From an uncultured Rhodospirillaceae bacterium (GTDB lineage Bacteria > Pseudomonadota > Alphaproteobacteria > Rhodospirillales > Casp-alpha2): a stretch of 5,847 nt of DNA. The position numbers and the translations under genes were made by a program. Below are positions 1 through 5,847 of the stretch, piece by piece. The notes below the pieces were generated by a model that saw only the letters and a list, made by a program, of their open reading frames with translations, made no database searches and was not told the origin of the DNA. The DNA lies in assembly GCA_913048145.1 (NCBI GenBank), contig CAJWVP010000194.1, forward strand, positions 1 through 5,847, in the 5' to 3' direction. Every line of letters begins with the position of its first letter. The first letter of the stretch is position 1.

Positions 1-240
1 CACGAGCGAGCGACACGTGTCAAAATCGCAGTTTTTCACGACCGACCGTGAGTCGAACTGACGAACTCTGGCGAGCTCACGAGCGGCCGCCCACAGCTCC
101 TTTCGCGCCTCTCGCCGCGGCGGCAGCGCCTGCTGCTGCGGCAGCGCGTGCTGCTGCAGCGTCTCCGCCAAGGCCGGCGTTTTTGGCGGGAGCACCTGGT
201 TCCATGGCAGGTTCGCGAGGACCGGCGCGGCCAACATGGA
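1..240. other. Unassigned GC-rich left flank, no supported gene
   Basis: I see no gene I can support here. Open frames exist on both strands but they are alanine- or arginine-rich readings of the same GC-rich repeat and match no family I know. The longest plus-strand reading starts at a GTG (48) without a convincing ribosome binding site and runs to 272; minus-strand readings are equally open, as expected for high-GC DNA. A perfect 10-bp palindrome GACACGTGTC lies at 12-21. This segment sits where the missing second half of the adjacent hpnN-like gene would be expected, so it may be DNA joined by a deletion, an insertion or a misassembly; the sequence alone does not tell which. Confidence 0.5.
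122..157. repeat. Two tandem copies of an 18-bp CTG/CAG-rich unit
   Basis: Positions 122-139 (GGCAGCGCCTGCTGCTGC) and 140-157 are direct head-to-tail copies that differ at one base only (C130 versus G148). The unit length is a multiple of three, so it would encode a six-residue repeat (alanine-rich in one plus frame) if translated. It is probably the product of replication slippage. No reading frame through it is convincing. Confidence 0.75.
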
Positions 241-465
241 TCAGAAGACGAGATTGTTTCCGAGTTTTGTGACGTCCAAACATGCCGCGTCTTTCGACCC
301 GTCGAAAATACACCTTCCTGCATCGTTTGAACCGTGGACTAGAGATAATCTTCCTTTAAGAGGCAGCAAAGAAGTCGCGCTCAGTCTGTGCCCATACCAA
401 TCAATGCTGACCCCGATTGGAACAGATAGCATCGAGCCAGCGGCCTCGCGAATAGCCGCAGCCAA
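241..465 (-). other. Non-homologous C-terminal tail of the hpnN-like frame
   Basis: These 74 codons (residues 438-511) follow the sixth membrane helix in frame but do not resemble any part of HpnN or MMPL proteins that I know. There are no strong hydrophobic segments. They probably mark the far side of a deletion or insertion breakpoint close to position 465, or gradual decay beyond it. I see no terminal inverted repeat or target-site duplication that would point to an insertion sequence. Confidence 0.5.
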
Positions 466-1776
466 GGGCCAAAGCGCGATGAGGGCCGGCAGCACCGTCA
501 GGTTTGCAAAAAGCGCAATGAACATACCGGTGCCTGCGATCAGTCCCAGTTCCGCAAGCCCGACGTAATCGGTCGGAAGGAAGGCGTAGAAGGCCATGGC
601 GGCGCTAATAGCGCAGAGGGTCAACGCGCCGCCGCCGCCCTTGGCCGCTTCCACAAGCGCCTCATGCTGGACGTATCCGCGCCACAGTTCCTCGCGATAA
701 CGCAAGGCAAAATGAATCCCAAAATCCACACTGAGCCCGATGAACAGCACGGCAAATGCCACAGACAGCAAGTTCAGCGTGCCGATCGCCCATATGGCAA
801 AACCGGCGGTCCAAATGAGACCGGCGATCAGCGTTGCCAGACAAGACATCACCAATGTGGCCTGACGGAGCCCAATAAACAAAAGACCAAGAACCAAGAT
901 CAAAGAGAGGATTGCCGCCAACCCCATCCCACGTTCAACGCTATCGAGTTCCTCTTCATCAAGGGCGACGGATCCCGTCAGGCGAACTCGGATTCCGCGT
1001 TCGGGTGTCAGTCCTAACTCAAGGGCAAGGGCCCGGATCCCATCGATGGCTGCGGATGCGGGCTGAAGCGAAGCGTGGTCCTTGATGGGTTGCACAACGA
1101 TATGCCGCCGCCGGTCTTCCGGAGAGTTATCCTCACCGCCCATCAGCTTGGTCCATGACAGCAAATGGAACCGGCCTGCCCGTTGCGCTTCGGCAACCTC
1201 GGAGATGGCATTGAGGGCATCTTCCAGGTTCAAGGGCTGATCGCCCGGAGACACCACGGCCTCATCGACTGCCAAGCCCAGCATTTGGAAAAAACCGCGC
1301 AAGGTCGGATCACGCCATAATGCGCTCAGGAACGGTTGCGCTTCGGCCAGCCGGTCGCTTAGATCGTGAATTTCGTCCAAGTCCAGATAGAGCAATCCAT
1401 TGCGGCGAAAGAAGGGGTCGCCCTTCAGGTCATAAACGTCGCGGTAAAATACCGGCGCACGCCGCATGGCGCCTGCCAATGTAAGCGCGGCATCATCAGC
1501 GATATCGGCAGTTTGGCCATCGATCACGACGACTAACGTAGAATCCGTTTGCGGAAACGCCTTATCGATCTCGGCCGACTTCTGAAGGAACGGTAACTCC
1601 CTAGACAGCATGTCGGATGTGCTAGTGTTGATGGCGAGGTTATCAATGAAATATCCGGCCGAGATAATCGTCGCTGCGCACGCAGTCAGGGCCACTAATC
1701 GCGCATGCCGGACGACCCAAGACACCCATCGGCCCAACAGTGTCACATAGGTCGCGGCGGAAACGTCAATGGTCAT
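241..1776 (-). CDS. hpnN: HpnN-like RND/MMPL transporter, N-terminal half only (truncated)
   Basis: Resembles the hopanoid biosynthesis-associated RND transporter HpnN, an inner-membrane protein thought to move hopanoids to the outer membrane. Order seen: TM1 about residues 26-45; a periplasmic domain about 46-283 with family-like stretches such as LAINTSTSDMLS, DSTLVVVIDG and VRLTGSVALDEEE; TM2 about 284-303; TM3 306-328; TM4 335-352 running into GLSVDFGIHF, with the RND-type acidic residue D351; TM5 about 382-400; TM6 about 408-436 ending in LTVLPALIALWP. Full members have two such halves and about 800-900 residues. This one has 511, and similarity stops at about residue 437 (position 465). 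The last 74 residues look like readthrough of unrelated DNA: no TM7, no second periplasmic domain. I checked the other minus frames from 480 downwards and found no continuation, so a simple frameshift does not explain the loss. The start ATG (1776) has only a weak GAG nine bases upstream. It lies 351 bp downstream of pyk on the same strand. Family call is firm; a working product is doubtful. Confidence 0.85.
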   Translation of the reverse strand: MTIDVSAATYVTLLGRWVSWVVRHARLVALTACAATIISAGYFIDNLAINTSTSDMLSRELPFLQKSAEIDKAFPQTDSTLVVVIDGQTADIADDAALTLAGAMRRAPVFYRDVYDLKGDPFFRRNGLLYLDLDEIHDLSDRLAEAQPFLSALWRDPTLRGFFQMLGLAVDEAVVSPGDQPLNLEDALNAISEVAEAQRAGRFHLLSWTKLMGGEDNSPEDRRRHIVVQPIKDHASLQPASAAIDGIRALALELGLTPERGIRVRLTGSVALDEEELDSVERGMGLAAILSLILVLGLLFIGLRQATLVMSCLATLIAGLIWTAGFAIWAIGTLNLLSVAFAVLFIGLSVDFGIHFALRYREELWRGYVQHEALVEAAKGGGGALTLCAISAAMAFYAFLPTDYVGLAELGLIAGTGMFIALFANLTVLPALIALWPLAAAIREAAGSMLSVPIGVSIDWYGHRLSATSLLPLKGRLSLVHGSNDAGRCIFDGSKDAACLDVTKLGNNLVF

Positions 1777-2127
1777 TCATCCGAACTCATGTGGAGTGCA
1801 TGCCCGCGGCTTATACGGCCTCTACACGCTGATCTCAAGCGATCAACGTTCCGCTAGAAACGCGTAAAAACGCCGTGCTACCTCTGACGACGGGATCATG
1901 GGCCGCCCCAGGTTGGAAAGCTAGCCCGGAGCGATGCGCATATGGATTAAGTCGGGCGAACATATCCAGATTACTGGCCTGGACAAGTGAGCCATCATCG
2001 CCCTTGGCAGCAATTTAATTCCGGCATCTGTTAGTGGCCAAAGGCAACAGAAACGCTCACTGCGGCAACGGTCAATCCGGCAATTTTTCAGGGTCTCGTC
2101 GACGATGGACAAAACCCGCGGAGCCGC
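1777..2127. other. 351-bp gap between pyk and hpnN-like gene
   Basis: There is no intact gene with a family match. A 63-codon minus-strand frame (1921-2112) is open but cysteine-, arginine- and methionine-rich and unlike a real small protein. Two other minus-strand frames look more protein-like and are listed separately as a possible remnant. A weak GC stem followed by TTTT just beyond the pyk stop (about 2111-2127 read on the minus strand) might end pyk transcripts, but its stem is only 3-4 bp. Confidence 0.5.
1835..2087 (-). pseudogene. Possible remnant of a small secreted protein
   Basis: On the minus strand one frame from 2087 down to 2034 reads KIAGLTVAAVSVSVAFGH, a basic residue followed by a hydrophobic core as in a signal peptide, and then hits a stop (TAA, 2033-2031). 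In another frame, 2014 down to 1838, 59 codons without a stop read like ordinary protein (including AAKGDDGSLVQASNLDMFAR and SGLAFQPGAAHDP) before a TGA. Just before the signal-like part the DNA reads CTGAAAAATT; one extra A and a changed start codon would explain loss of an ATG AAA ATT beginning. I infer one former exported protein broken by indels. I do not recognise the family, and chance open frames remain possible. Confidence 0.25.
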
Positions 2128-3543
2128 CTATTCCACCCAGGCGATACGCAGGATGTTGGTAGCCCCCGGCGTGCCAAACGGAACGCCCGCGGTGATCGCC
2201 ATGGCGTCGCCGACATCGGCAATCTCTTCGCTTTTTGCAACACGAATAGCCGTGACCACCATGTCACCGAAAGTATGAAGGTCTTCCGTCTCGACAGCAT
2301 GAACCCCCCAGGCCAGAACTAGTCGCCTCGCCGTCTCAGCCCGCGGGGTCAATCCGAGGATGGGAACCAGCGGTCGTTCGCGCGACGCCCGCAACGTCGT
2401 CGAACCGGTCGAGGTGAAGGTGACGATGATCGCTGCCGAGATGGTATGGCTGACCTGTCGGGCCGCGGTCGTGATGGCATCGGCCGCAGTGGCCTCCGGC
2501 GGCAATCGGGTCGCGTCCATCTGTTGGCCATAGAACGGGTCCTTCTCGACCCGGGCGATAATCCGATCCATCATCGCGACAGCCTCCCTCGCATAGTCGC
2601 CGACCGCCGTTTCCGCCGACAGCATGACCGCGTCCGCGCCGTCATAGATGGCCGTCGCCACGTCAGACGCTTCCGCCCTAGTCGGAGTTGGCGCATGAAC
2701 CATGGAATCAAGCATCTGGGTGGCGATAATCACCGGTTTCCCAGCAGACCGGCAAGCGGAGATAATCCTTTTCTGTTGGATTGGGACTTCCTCCGTGGGC
2801 ATCTCCACACCCAAATCCCCCCGCGCGACCATAATTGCGTCGCACAGGCTGACGATCTCCTCCAGGCTATTCAGCGCCATCGGCTTTTCCAACTTCGCCA
2901 TCACGGCGGCGCGTCCAGCAATCAGTTTGCGCGCTTCGGCAATATCCTCGGGACGCTGAACAAACGACAAAGCAATCCAATCAACCTCAGACTGAAGTGC
3001 GAAGCGCATATCCTCCCGGTCTTTGGCCGTCAGCGACGAAAGTTCAAGAACGGCATCGGGAACGTTGACGCCTTTGTGGTTTGATAATTCCCCCCCCGTT
3101 ATGACCGTGGTCTCCGCATAATCCGCACCCACCTCAGTGACTTCGAGGTGAATACGGCCATCATCCATTAAGAGTCGCATCCCGGGTTCCAGCGCCCGGA
3201 ACACCTCCGGATGCGGAAGGCGCGCGCGCCGGGCGTCACCAAGCCCCCTCTCCAGGTCCAGACGGAATGCGTTTCCTGCCTCTAACTGCAGAGCGCCGTC
3301 GGCAAACTCGCCAACCCGTAGTTTTGGTCCCTGTAAGTCCGCAACAATACCGATGGGCCTATGGAACTGGGCTTCCAGTTCGCGAATGATCCCAATTCGC
3401 GTCGCGTGATCCTCATGCGCGCCGTGCGAGAAATTCATTCGGAAGACATCCGCCCCCGCCTCGAAGAGGGCGCTAATGGAAGCCTTGTCTGATGTCGCTG
3501 GCCCCAATGTCGCGACAATCTTTCCGTTTCGAAATCTTCTCAT
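2128..3543 (-). CDS. pyk: Pyruvate kinase
   Basis: Catalyses phosphoenolpyruvate + ADP to pyruvate + ATP in the cytoplasm, the last step of glycolysis; family members are normally homotetramers needing Mg2+ and often K+. At 471 residues it has the usual bacterial length and appears complete. The A domain opens with KIVATLGPATSD (8-19) and carries FRMNFSHG (R35, N37, S39, H40). The B domain spans about 70-165, beginning near ADLQGPKLR. The active site includes KLEKP (catalytic K217, metal-binding E219), MVARGDLGVEMP (D243), the helix ending in VPIQQKRI, and IATQMLDSM (T275), followed by PTRAEASDVATAIYDGADAVMLSAET (284-311 region). The C-terminal domain (about 350-471) ends in PFGTPGATNILRIAWV, as family members usually do. 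The ATG at 3543 is preceded by AAGG with an 8-base spacer, which supports this start. It is transcribed divergently from the gene at 3682. No key residue is missing. Confidence 0.97.
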   Translation of the reverse strand: MRRFRNGKIVATLGPATSDKASISALFEAGADVFRMNFSHGAHEDHATRIGIIRELEAQFHRPIGIVADLQGPKLRVGEFADGALQLEAGNAFRLDLERGLGDARRARLPHPEVFRALEPGMRLLMDDGRIHLEVTEVGADYAETTVITGGELSNHKGVNVPDAVLELSSLTAKDREDMRFALQSEVDWIALSFVQRPEDIAEARKLIAGRAAVMAKLEKPMALNSLEEIVSLCDAIMVARGDLGVEMPTEEVPIQQKRIISACRSAGKPVIIATQMLDSMVHAPTPTRAEASDVATAIYDGADAVMLSAETAVGDYAREAVAMMDRIIARVEKDPFYGQQMDATRLPPEATAADAITTAARQVSHTISAAIIVTFTSTGSTTLRASRERPLVPILGLTPRAETARRLVLAWGVHAVETEDLHTFGDMVVTAIRVAKSEEIADVGDAMAITAGVPFGTPGATNILRIAWVE

Positions 3544-3551
3544 GTGATCGA

Positions 3552-3555
3552 CCTT
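3552..3555 (-). promoter_or_regulatory. Shine-Dalgarno site of pyk
   Basis: On the minus strand AAGG lies eight bases before the ATG at 3543. It is a short but well-placed ribosome binding site and supports the chosen pyk start. Confidence 0.6.
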
Positions 3556-3654
3556 AAGAGCACATCTTAACTTTAACCAACGAATTCCACGCCAGCGCCG
3601 GGTGTTACTGGTAAGTTGGAGTGGGTTTCATCCAGACTCGCATTTTGTACGCGG

Positions 3655-3670
3655 AACCTGTTACAAGGTT
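3655..3670. promoter_or_regulatory. Imperfect palindrome, possible operator
   Basis: AACCTGTTACAAGGTT contains perfect 5-bp arms (AACCT and AGGTT) around GTTACA; an alternative pairing extends TGT with ACA with one bulged A. It lies 11 bp before the annotated GTG start at 3682 and about 112 bp upstream of pyk. Position between divergent genes suits an operator, but it matches no regulator site I know and could be chance. Confidence 0.25.
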
Positions 3671-3681
3671 GTTAATGCCGC

Positions 3682-4194
3682 GTGCCCTATGTTTCAAGCG
3701 TGCCCATGGAACCCATCGTCAGATTTGGGGTCAGTTTGGTCGATATGTTCAAGAAGTTCGTCTCCAACACTTTACTGTCCGTCGTCGTCGATAAGAAGGC
3801 GCGAGATAAAATGAGCGCAGCAAACGAACAGAAATCAGTGCCAACACCCAGCAAGGACGAACTGAACATTCCGCGCATGTCGCTCGAGAAGAATGCCGCG
3901 CCCAAAAGGACCGCCAAGCGGTCCGCCGCCCCGCACCAGCCTGCGCACGGGCAGAAAGACGACCGCGAGGTGCTGATCTACGAAGCCCTGGCCAGTGCCG
4001 AAGAGGAATTACTGCGCAATCAGAACCGAACCCATATGGGCAAGCCCATCACGCCCGAGCGGGCAGCGTTGATCGAAAACGCCATAGCCATTCGTCGATC
4101 AAAATTGTATATCCTTGATAAGCTGACCCAAGATCAGCGCAACAAACTGACCTACATGGCGATGCAAGCTCTGAACGATCAAATCGACAAATAA
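3682..4194 (+). CDS. Unrecognised protein upstream of meaB
   Basis: I do not recognise this family. The longest frame gives 170 residues from a GTG at 3682. The start is uncertain: in-frame ATGs occur at 3706, 3745 and 3811, and only 3811 has a nearby Shine-Dalgarno-like GAAGG (3795-3799, 11-base spacer), giving a 127-residue product. Seen in the sequence: a short stretch with basic and hydrophobic residues (22-43), a lysine-, proline- and alanine-rich basic linker (about 69-92), then a charged, probably all-helical C-terminal part (about 93-170) with EVLIYEALASAEEELL and PERAALIENAIAIRRSKLYI followed by LTQDQRNKLTYMAMQAL. There is no signal peptide, metal site or catalytic motif. The C-terminal helices look like a conserved small domain for protein binding, which is inference. 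The stop codon directly abuts the meaB ATG with no gap, so the two are very likely co-transcribed and translationally coupled, but a role with MeaB is unproven. Confidence 0.8.
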   Translation: MPYVSSVPMEPIVRFGVSLVDMFKKFVSNTLLSVVVDKKARDKMSAANEQKSVPTPSKDELNIPRMSLEKNAAPKRTAKRSAAPHQPAHGQKDDREVLIYEALASAEEELLRNQNRTHMGKPITPERAALIENAIAIRRSKLYILDKLTQDQRNKLTYMAMQALNDQIDK

Positions 4195-5208
4195 ATGACA
4201 GTCTTTCAAGACGTGGACTCGGCGGAGACCACCGCCATGGCCGAAGGCATACTTGCCGGGCGTCGGCGAGAATTGGCCCGCGCCATTACAATGATCGAAT
4301 CAACACGCCCAGACCACCGCATGAACGCGGAAGCACTTATGGATCGATTACAGCCACACTCTGGCCAGTCATTCCGTCTGGGCATTTCGGGCGTGCCAGG
4401 TGTCGGCAAGTCAACTTTTATTGAAGCCCTTGGGCTGCACATAATCGAACAGGGACATCGCGTAGCCGTTCTAGCAGTCGATCCGTCCAGTCCAAAATCC
4501 GGTGGATCAATTCTCGGGGACAGGACCCGAATGGAAACGCTATCGCGCCATCGCGATGCCTTTATCCGACCCTCGCCTTCCGGCGGCACGTTGGGTGGTG
4601 TCGCGCGACGAACACACGAAGTCATGGCCGTCACGGAGGCTGCCGGGTTTGACGTCATCCTTGTGGAAACGGTGGGTGTTGGTCAATCAGAAACAACCGT
4701 TGTGGATTTGACCGATATGTTTCTACTGCTGTTAGCGCCCGGCGCCGGAGATGATCTCCAGGGAATCAAAAAGGGGATCGTCGAACTTGCGGACCTTATT
4801 ACCGTCAACAAGGCAGATGGCGACCTTCTGGCCGCCGCCGAGCGTGCGAAACGGGACTATTCGATGGCGCTTCACCTGCTTAGGCCGCAATCCGGCGCCT
4901 GGCAACCACGCGTGATGGCCTGTTCCGCCATGGAAGGCACTGGCGTCTCGGACGTTTGGGACGCCATTCGCCAGTTCCAGAATCTACGAGTAGAATCCGG
5001 CCAACTCCTGGCGCGGCGCGAAAAACAGGCCGTCGCTTGGATGTGGGACGAGATCTCCGAAGCGCTGTTGCACGGCGTTCGACATCACACGGCCACCCAG
5101 TCCCTGGTGTTCGATCTGGAGCGCGATGTTCGGGCTGGCAAATTGGGTGCCACCGCCGCGGCTCAGCAGATTCTCAGGCAGTTCCTGAGAAACAGCGACA
5201 GGTCCTAA
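4195..5208 (+). CDS. meaB: MeaB/ArgK-type GTPase, acyl-CoA mutase chaperone
   Basis: Member of the MeaB (ArgK) G3E GTPases. Known relatives bind B12-dependent methylmalonyl-CoA mutase (or related mutases), gate loading of adenosylcobalamin and protect the enzyme from inactivation; they act in the cytoplasm. At 337 residues it is of normal family length. Seen: N-terminal helices with LARAITMIESTRPDH (27-41); Walker A GVPGVGKST (66-74); VDPSSPKSGGSILGDRTRM (95-113); PSPSGGTLGGVARRT (126-140); Walker B region ILVETVGVGQSE (155-166); APGAGDDLQGIKKGIVELAD (181-200); guanine-specificity NKAD (205-208); CSAMEGTG (243-250); and a C-terminal helical dimerisation part (about 260-337). All GTPase motifs are intact. 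The ATG follows the upstream TAA without a gap and has no strong Shine-Dalgarno site, so translation probably depends on coupling to the upstream gene. An ATG at residue 15 is a less likely start. No mutase gene is in the window, so the partner must be elsewhere. Confidence 0.95.
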   Translation: MTVFQDVDSAETTAMAEGILAGRRRELARAITMIESTRPDHRMNAEALMDRLQPHSGQSFRLGISGVPGVGKSTFIEALGLHIIEQGHRVAVLAVDPSSPKSGGSILGDRTRMETLSRHRDAFIRPSPSGGTLGGVARRTHEVMAVTEAAGFDVILVETVGVGQSETTVVDLTDMFLLLLAPGAGDDLQGIKKGIVELADLITVNKADGDLLAAAERAKRDYSMALHLLRPQSGAWQPRVMACSAMEGTGVSDVWDAIRQFQNLRVESGQLLARREKQAVAWMWDEISEALLHGVRHHTATQSLVFDLERDVRAGKLGATAAAQQILRQFLRNSDRS

Positions 5209-5229
5209 ACCCTACCGGTTGGTGCATTC

Positions 5230-5251
5230 TGAAGTATTTTAACATACTTCA
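5230..5251. terminator. 8-bp stem-loop 21 bases after meaB
   Basis: TGAAGTAT and ATACTTCA form a perfect 8-bp stem around the loop TTTAAC. It lies just after the meaB stop and so may help end or stabilise the transcript. The stem is AT-rich and no T-run follows on either strand, so it is not a classical intrinsic terminator. It also ends three bases before the ATG at 5254, where the decayed cheZ may have started, so it could have been a regulatory site. Confidence 0.35.
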
Positions 5252-5253
5252 AT

Positions 5254-5746
5254 ATGCCTGACGTTGCGGCATGTGCGCACGAGAATCGTTGGGCGGACAG
5301 AGAATTAGGCGGCGACCTTGCCGCAAGGCCACCTGAAGCAAAAGCTCATCGGGCTCATGCACTTATATCGATCGGGTGCGCGAGAGAGTCGTCGCGAGTA
5401 ACAACTACGCCGACGAAGAATATCACTTCGAAAGCATAAGCGATCGGCTGAATACCACTGCAAGGCGACGGAACAGACGACAAACCGGATCATGGCTACG
5501 GTTGAAAAGAGCGGTGAGATGGTCGATCAAATCCGTTACAACCCCTCCGGTAATTAGGTCAACACGCTCCCCGACAATATCACCAAGAACAACACTAACA
5601 TGTTCTAGTCCCGCTAATTCCAGGACATTACGGTTCAGTGGACCGACAAGGTTGTGAAATCTATCACCGCTGTGGAACAGGGCGTTATCGCATTGGCGGA
5701 AGAAAAAGGCCTATCCTAGGCTGAGATCGACGCGCTATTCGACTGA
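5254..5746 (+). pseudogene. cheZ: Decayed CheZ-like chemotaxis phosphatase gene
   Basis: CheZ dephosphorylates the response regulator CheY-P. The frame from about 5459 to 5746 reads KATEQTTNRIMATVEKSGEM, then VNTLPDNITKNNTNMF, FQDITVQWTDKVVKSI and finally AEIDALFD before TGA. This follows the order of CheZ: long helical hairpin, FQDITGQR active-site motif (catalytic Asp and Gln are still present, but the family G is V and R is W here), then a linker and an LSQxxID-type C-terminal CheY-binding tail. The frame is broken by four stops: TAG 5555-5557, TAG 5606-5608, TAA 5615-5617 and TAG 5717-5719. Two of them flank the spot where the family usually has F-E-A-C before FQDIT. Further upstream, CheZ-like text (FESISDRLNTT) lies in another frame (5376-5458), so a frameshift lies near 5450-5462. 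LKQKLIGLMHLYRSGARE (from 5333) is in the first frame again, needing another shift near 5376-5395. The beginning near the ATG at 5254 is a guess. Non-functional. Confidence 0.75.
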
Positions 5747-5759
5747 CCCTCCTTTATAA

Positions 5760-5806
5760 GGCCAACCGCTTGTCGCTGGTTGATCGGCCATGCTATGAAA
5801 CCAGCG
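5760..5806. other. Two mutually exclusive hairpins
   Basis: CGCTGGTT (5774-5781) and AACCAGCG (5799-5806) form a perfect 8-bp stem with a 17-base loop. An alternative pairs GGCC+AACC (5760-5767) with GGTT (5778-5781) and GGCC (5786-5789), with a four-base bulge. Both need GGTT 5778-5781, so they cannot form together. They sit between the dead cheZ and a possible gene start at 5843. A leader or former terminator is possible; no T-run follows. Confidence 0.3.
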
Positions 5807-5830
5807 TCGCGTTTATTCTCCCGATCATTC

Positions 5831-5847
5831 GGAGCCTGTTTCATGCG
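5831..5847 (+). CDS. Possible start of the next gene, cut by window end
   Basis: GGAG at 5831-5834 lies eight bases before an ATG at 5843, a good ribosome binding site arrangement. Only one full codon and the start of the next are visible, so nothing can be said about the product. The call rests only on the Shine-Dalgarno spacing and on the otherwise gene-free stretch after the cheZ remnant. Confidence 0.35.

Larger units (their letters stand above)
3544..3681. promoter_or_regulatory. Divergent promoter region between pyk and the meaB pair
   Basis: This 138-bp non-coding segment separates two divergent transcription units and must hold the pyk promoter and probably the promoter of the plus-strand pair. 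It is more AT-rich than the flanking genes. I could not identify a convincing -35/-10 pair on either strand; TAAGAT on the minus strand upstream of pyk matches four of six -10 consensus bases but has no good -35 at the right distance. Confidence 0.5.

Noticed and set aside
12..21. Perfect 10-bp palindrome GACACGTGTC as an operator
   Set aside because: There is no gene start nearby with support, and a palindrome of this size can arise by chance.
48..272. Alanine-rich plus-strand frame from GTG 48
   Set aside because: The alanine run comes from the GC-rich tandem repeat, the start has no good ribosome binding site, and no family is recognisable; minus-strand frames are equally open.
236..568. 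Plus-strand open frame overlapping the hpnN-like gene
   Set aside because: Most of it is antisense to clear HpnN-like coding sequence; it matches nothing and has no ribosome binding site.
1921..2112. 63-codon open frame on the minus strand
   Set aside because: Its composition is rich in C, R, M and W without any domain, and frames beside it read more like protein, so it is probably a shadow of a remnant.
2111..2127. Intrinsic terminator after pyk (GC stem then TTTT on the minus strand)
   Set aside because: Only 3-4 bp can pair with a short loop, so the structure is too weak to call.
2446..3084. Long (212-codon) plus-strand frame antisense to pyk
   Set aside because: It lies entirely opposite a conserved pyruvate kinase and has the arginine- and histidine-rich look of an antisense shadow.
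5555..5719. Stop-codon recoding as an explanation for the stops in the cheZ-like frame
   Set aside because: Both TAG and TAA occur, frameshifts are also present, active-site neighbours are changed, and the other genes of the window have no internal stops. Pseudogene decay is simpler.

Overview
The window looks like a chromosomal segment of an alphaproteobacterium, probably of the Rhodospirillales type. This is inferred from protein similarity remembered from families: a hopanoid-type RND protein (HpnN-like), an alphaproteobacterial-style pyruvate kinase, a MeaB GTPase and a decayed CheZ. Base composition is moderately GC-rich and no RNA gene, CRISPR array or recognisable insertion sequence was found.

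Layout from left to right. Positions 1-240 hold no gene I can name; they are GC-rich and contain an 18-bp tandem repeat. A minus-strand gene (241-1776) encodes the N-terminal half of an HpnN-like RND/MMPL transporter. Its family similarity stops near position 465 and an unrelated 74-residue tail follows, so the second half of the transporter is missing. A 351-bp gap (1777-2127) has no intact gene but carries possible remnants of a secreted protein on the minus strand. Pyruvate kinase (pyk, 2128-3543, minus) is complete. A 138-bp divergent intergenic region (3544-3681) separates it from a plus-strand pair: an unrecognised 170-residue protein (3682-4194) and meaB (4195-5208), whose start codon directly follows the upstream stop codon. 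After meaB come an 8-bp stem-loop and a decayed CheZ-like chemotaxis phosphatase gene (about 5254-5746) with four in-frame stops and at least one clear frameshift. The last 100 bases hold two mutually exclusive hairpins and a possible start codon (5843) with a Shine-Dalgarno-like GGAG, possibly the beginning of the next gene.

Functionally, pyk is the last step of glycolysis. MeaB is the GTPase chaperone that loads and protects B12-dependent methylmalonyl-CoA (or related acyl-CoA) mutase, but no mutase gene is in the window. The HpnN family moves hopanoids to the outer membrane. These genes are not an obvious single pathway. The most distinctive property of the window is gene decay next to intact housekeeping genes: a dead cheZ, half an hpnN and a possible third remnant. 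I did not find evidence of a new defence, mobile or biosynthetic system.
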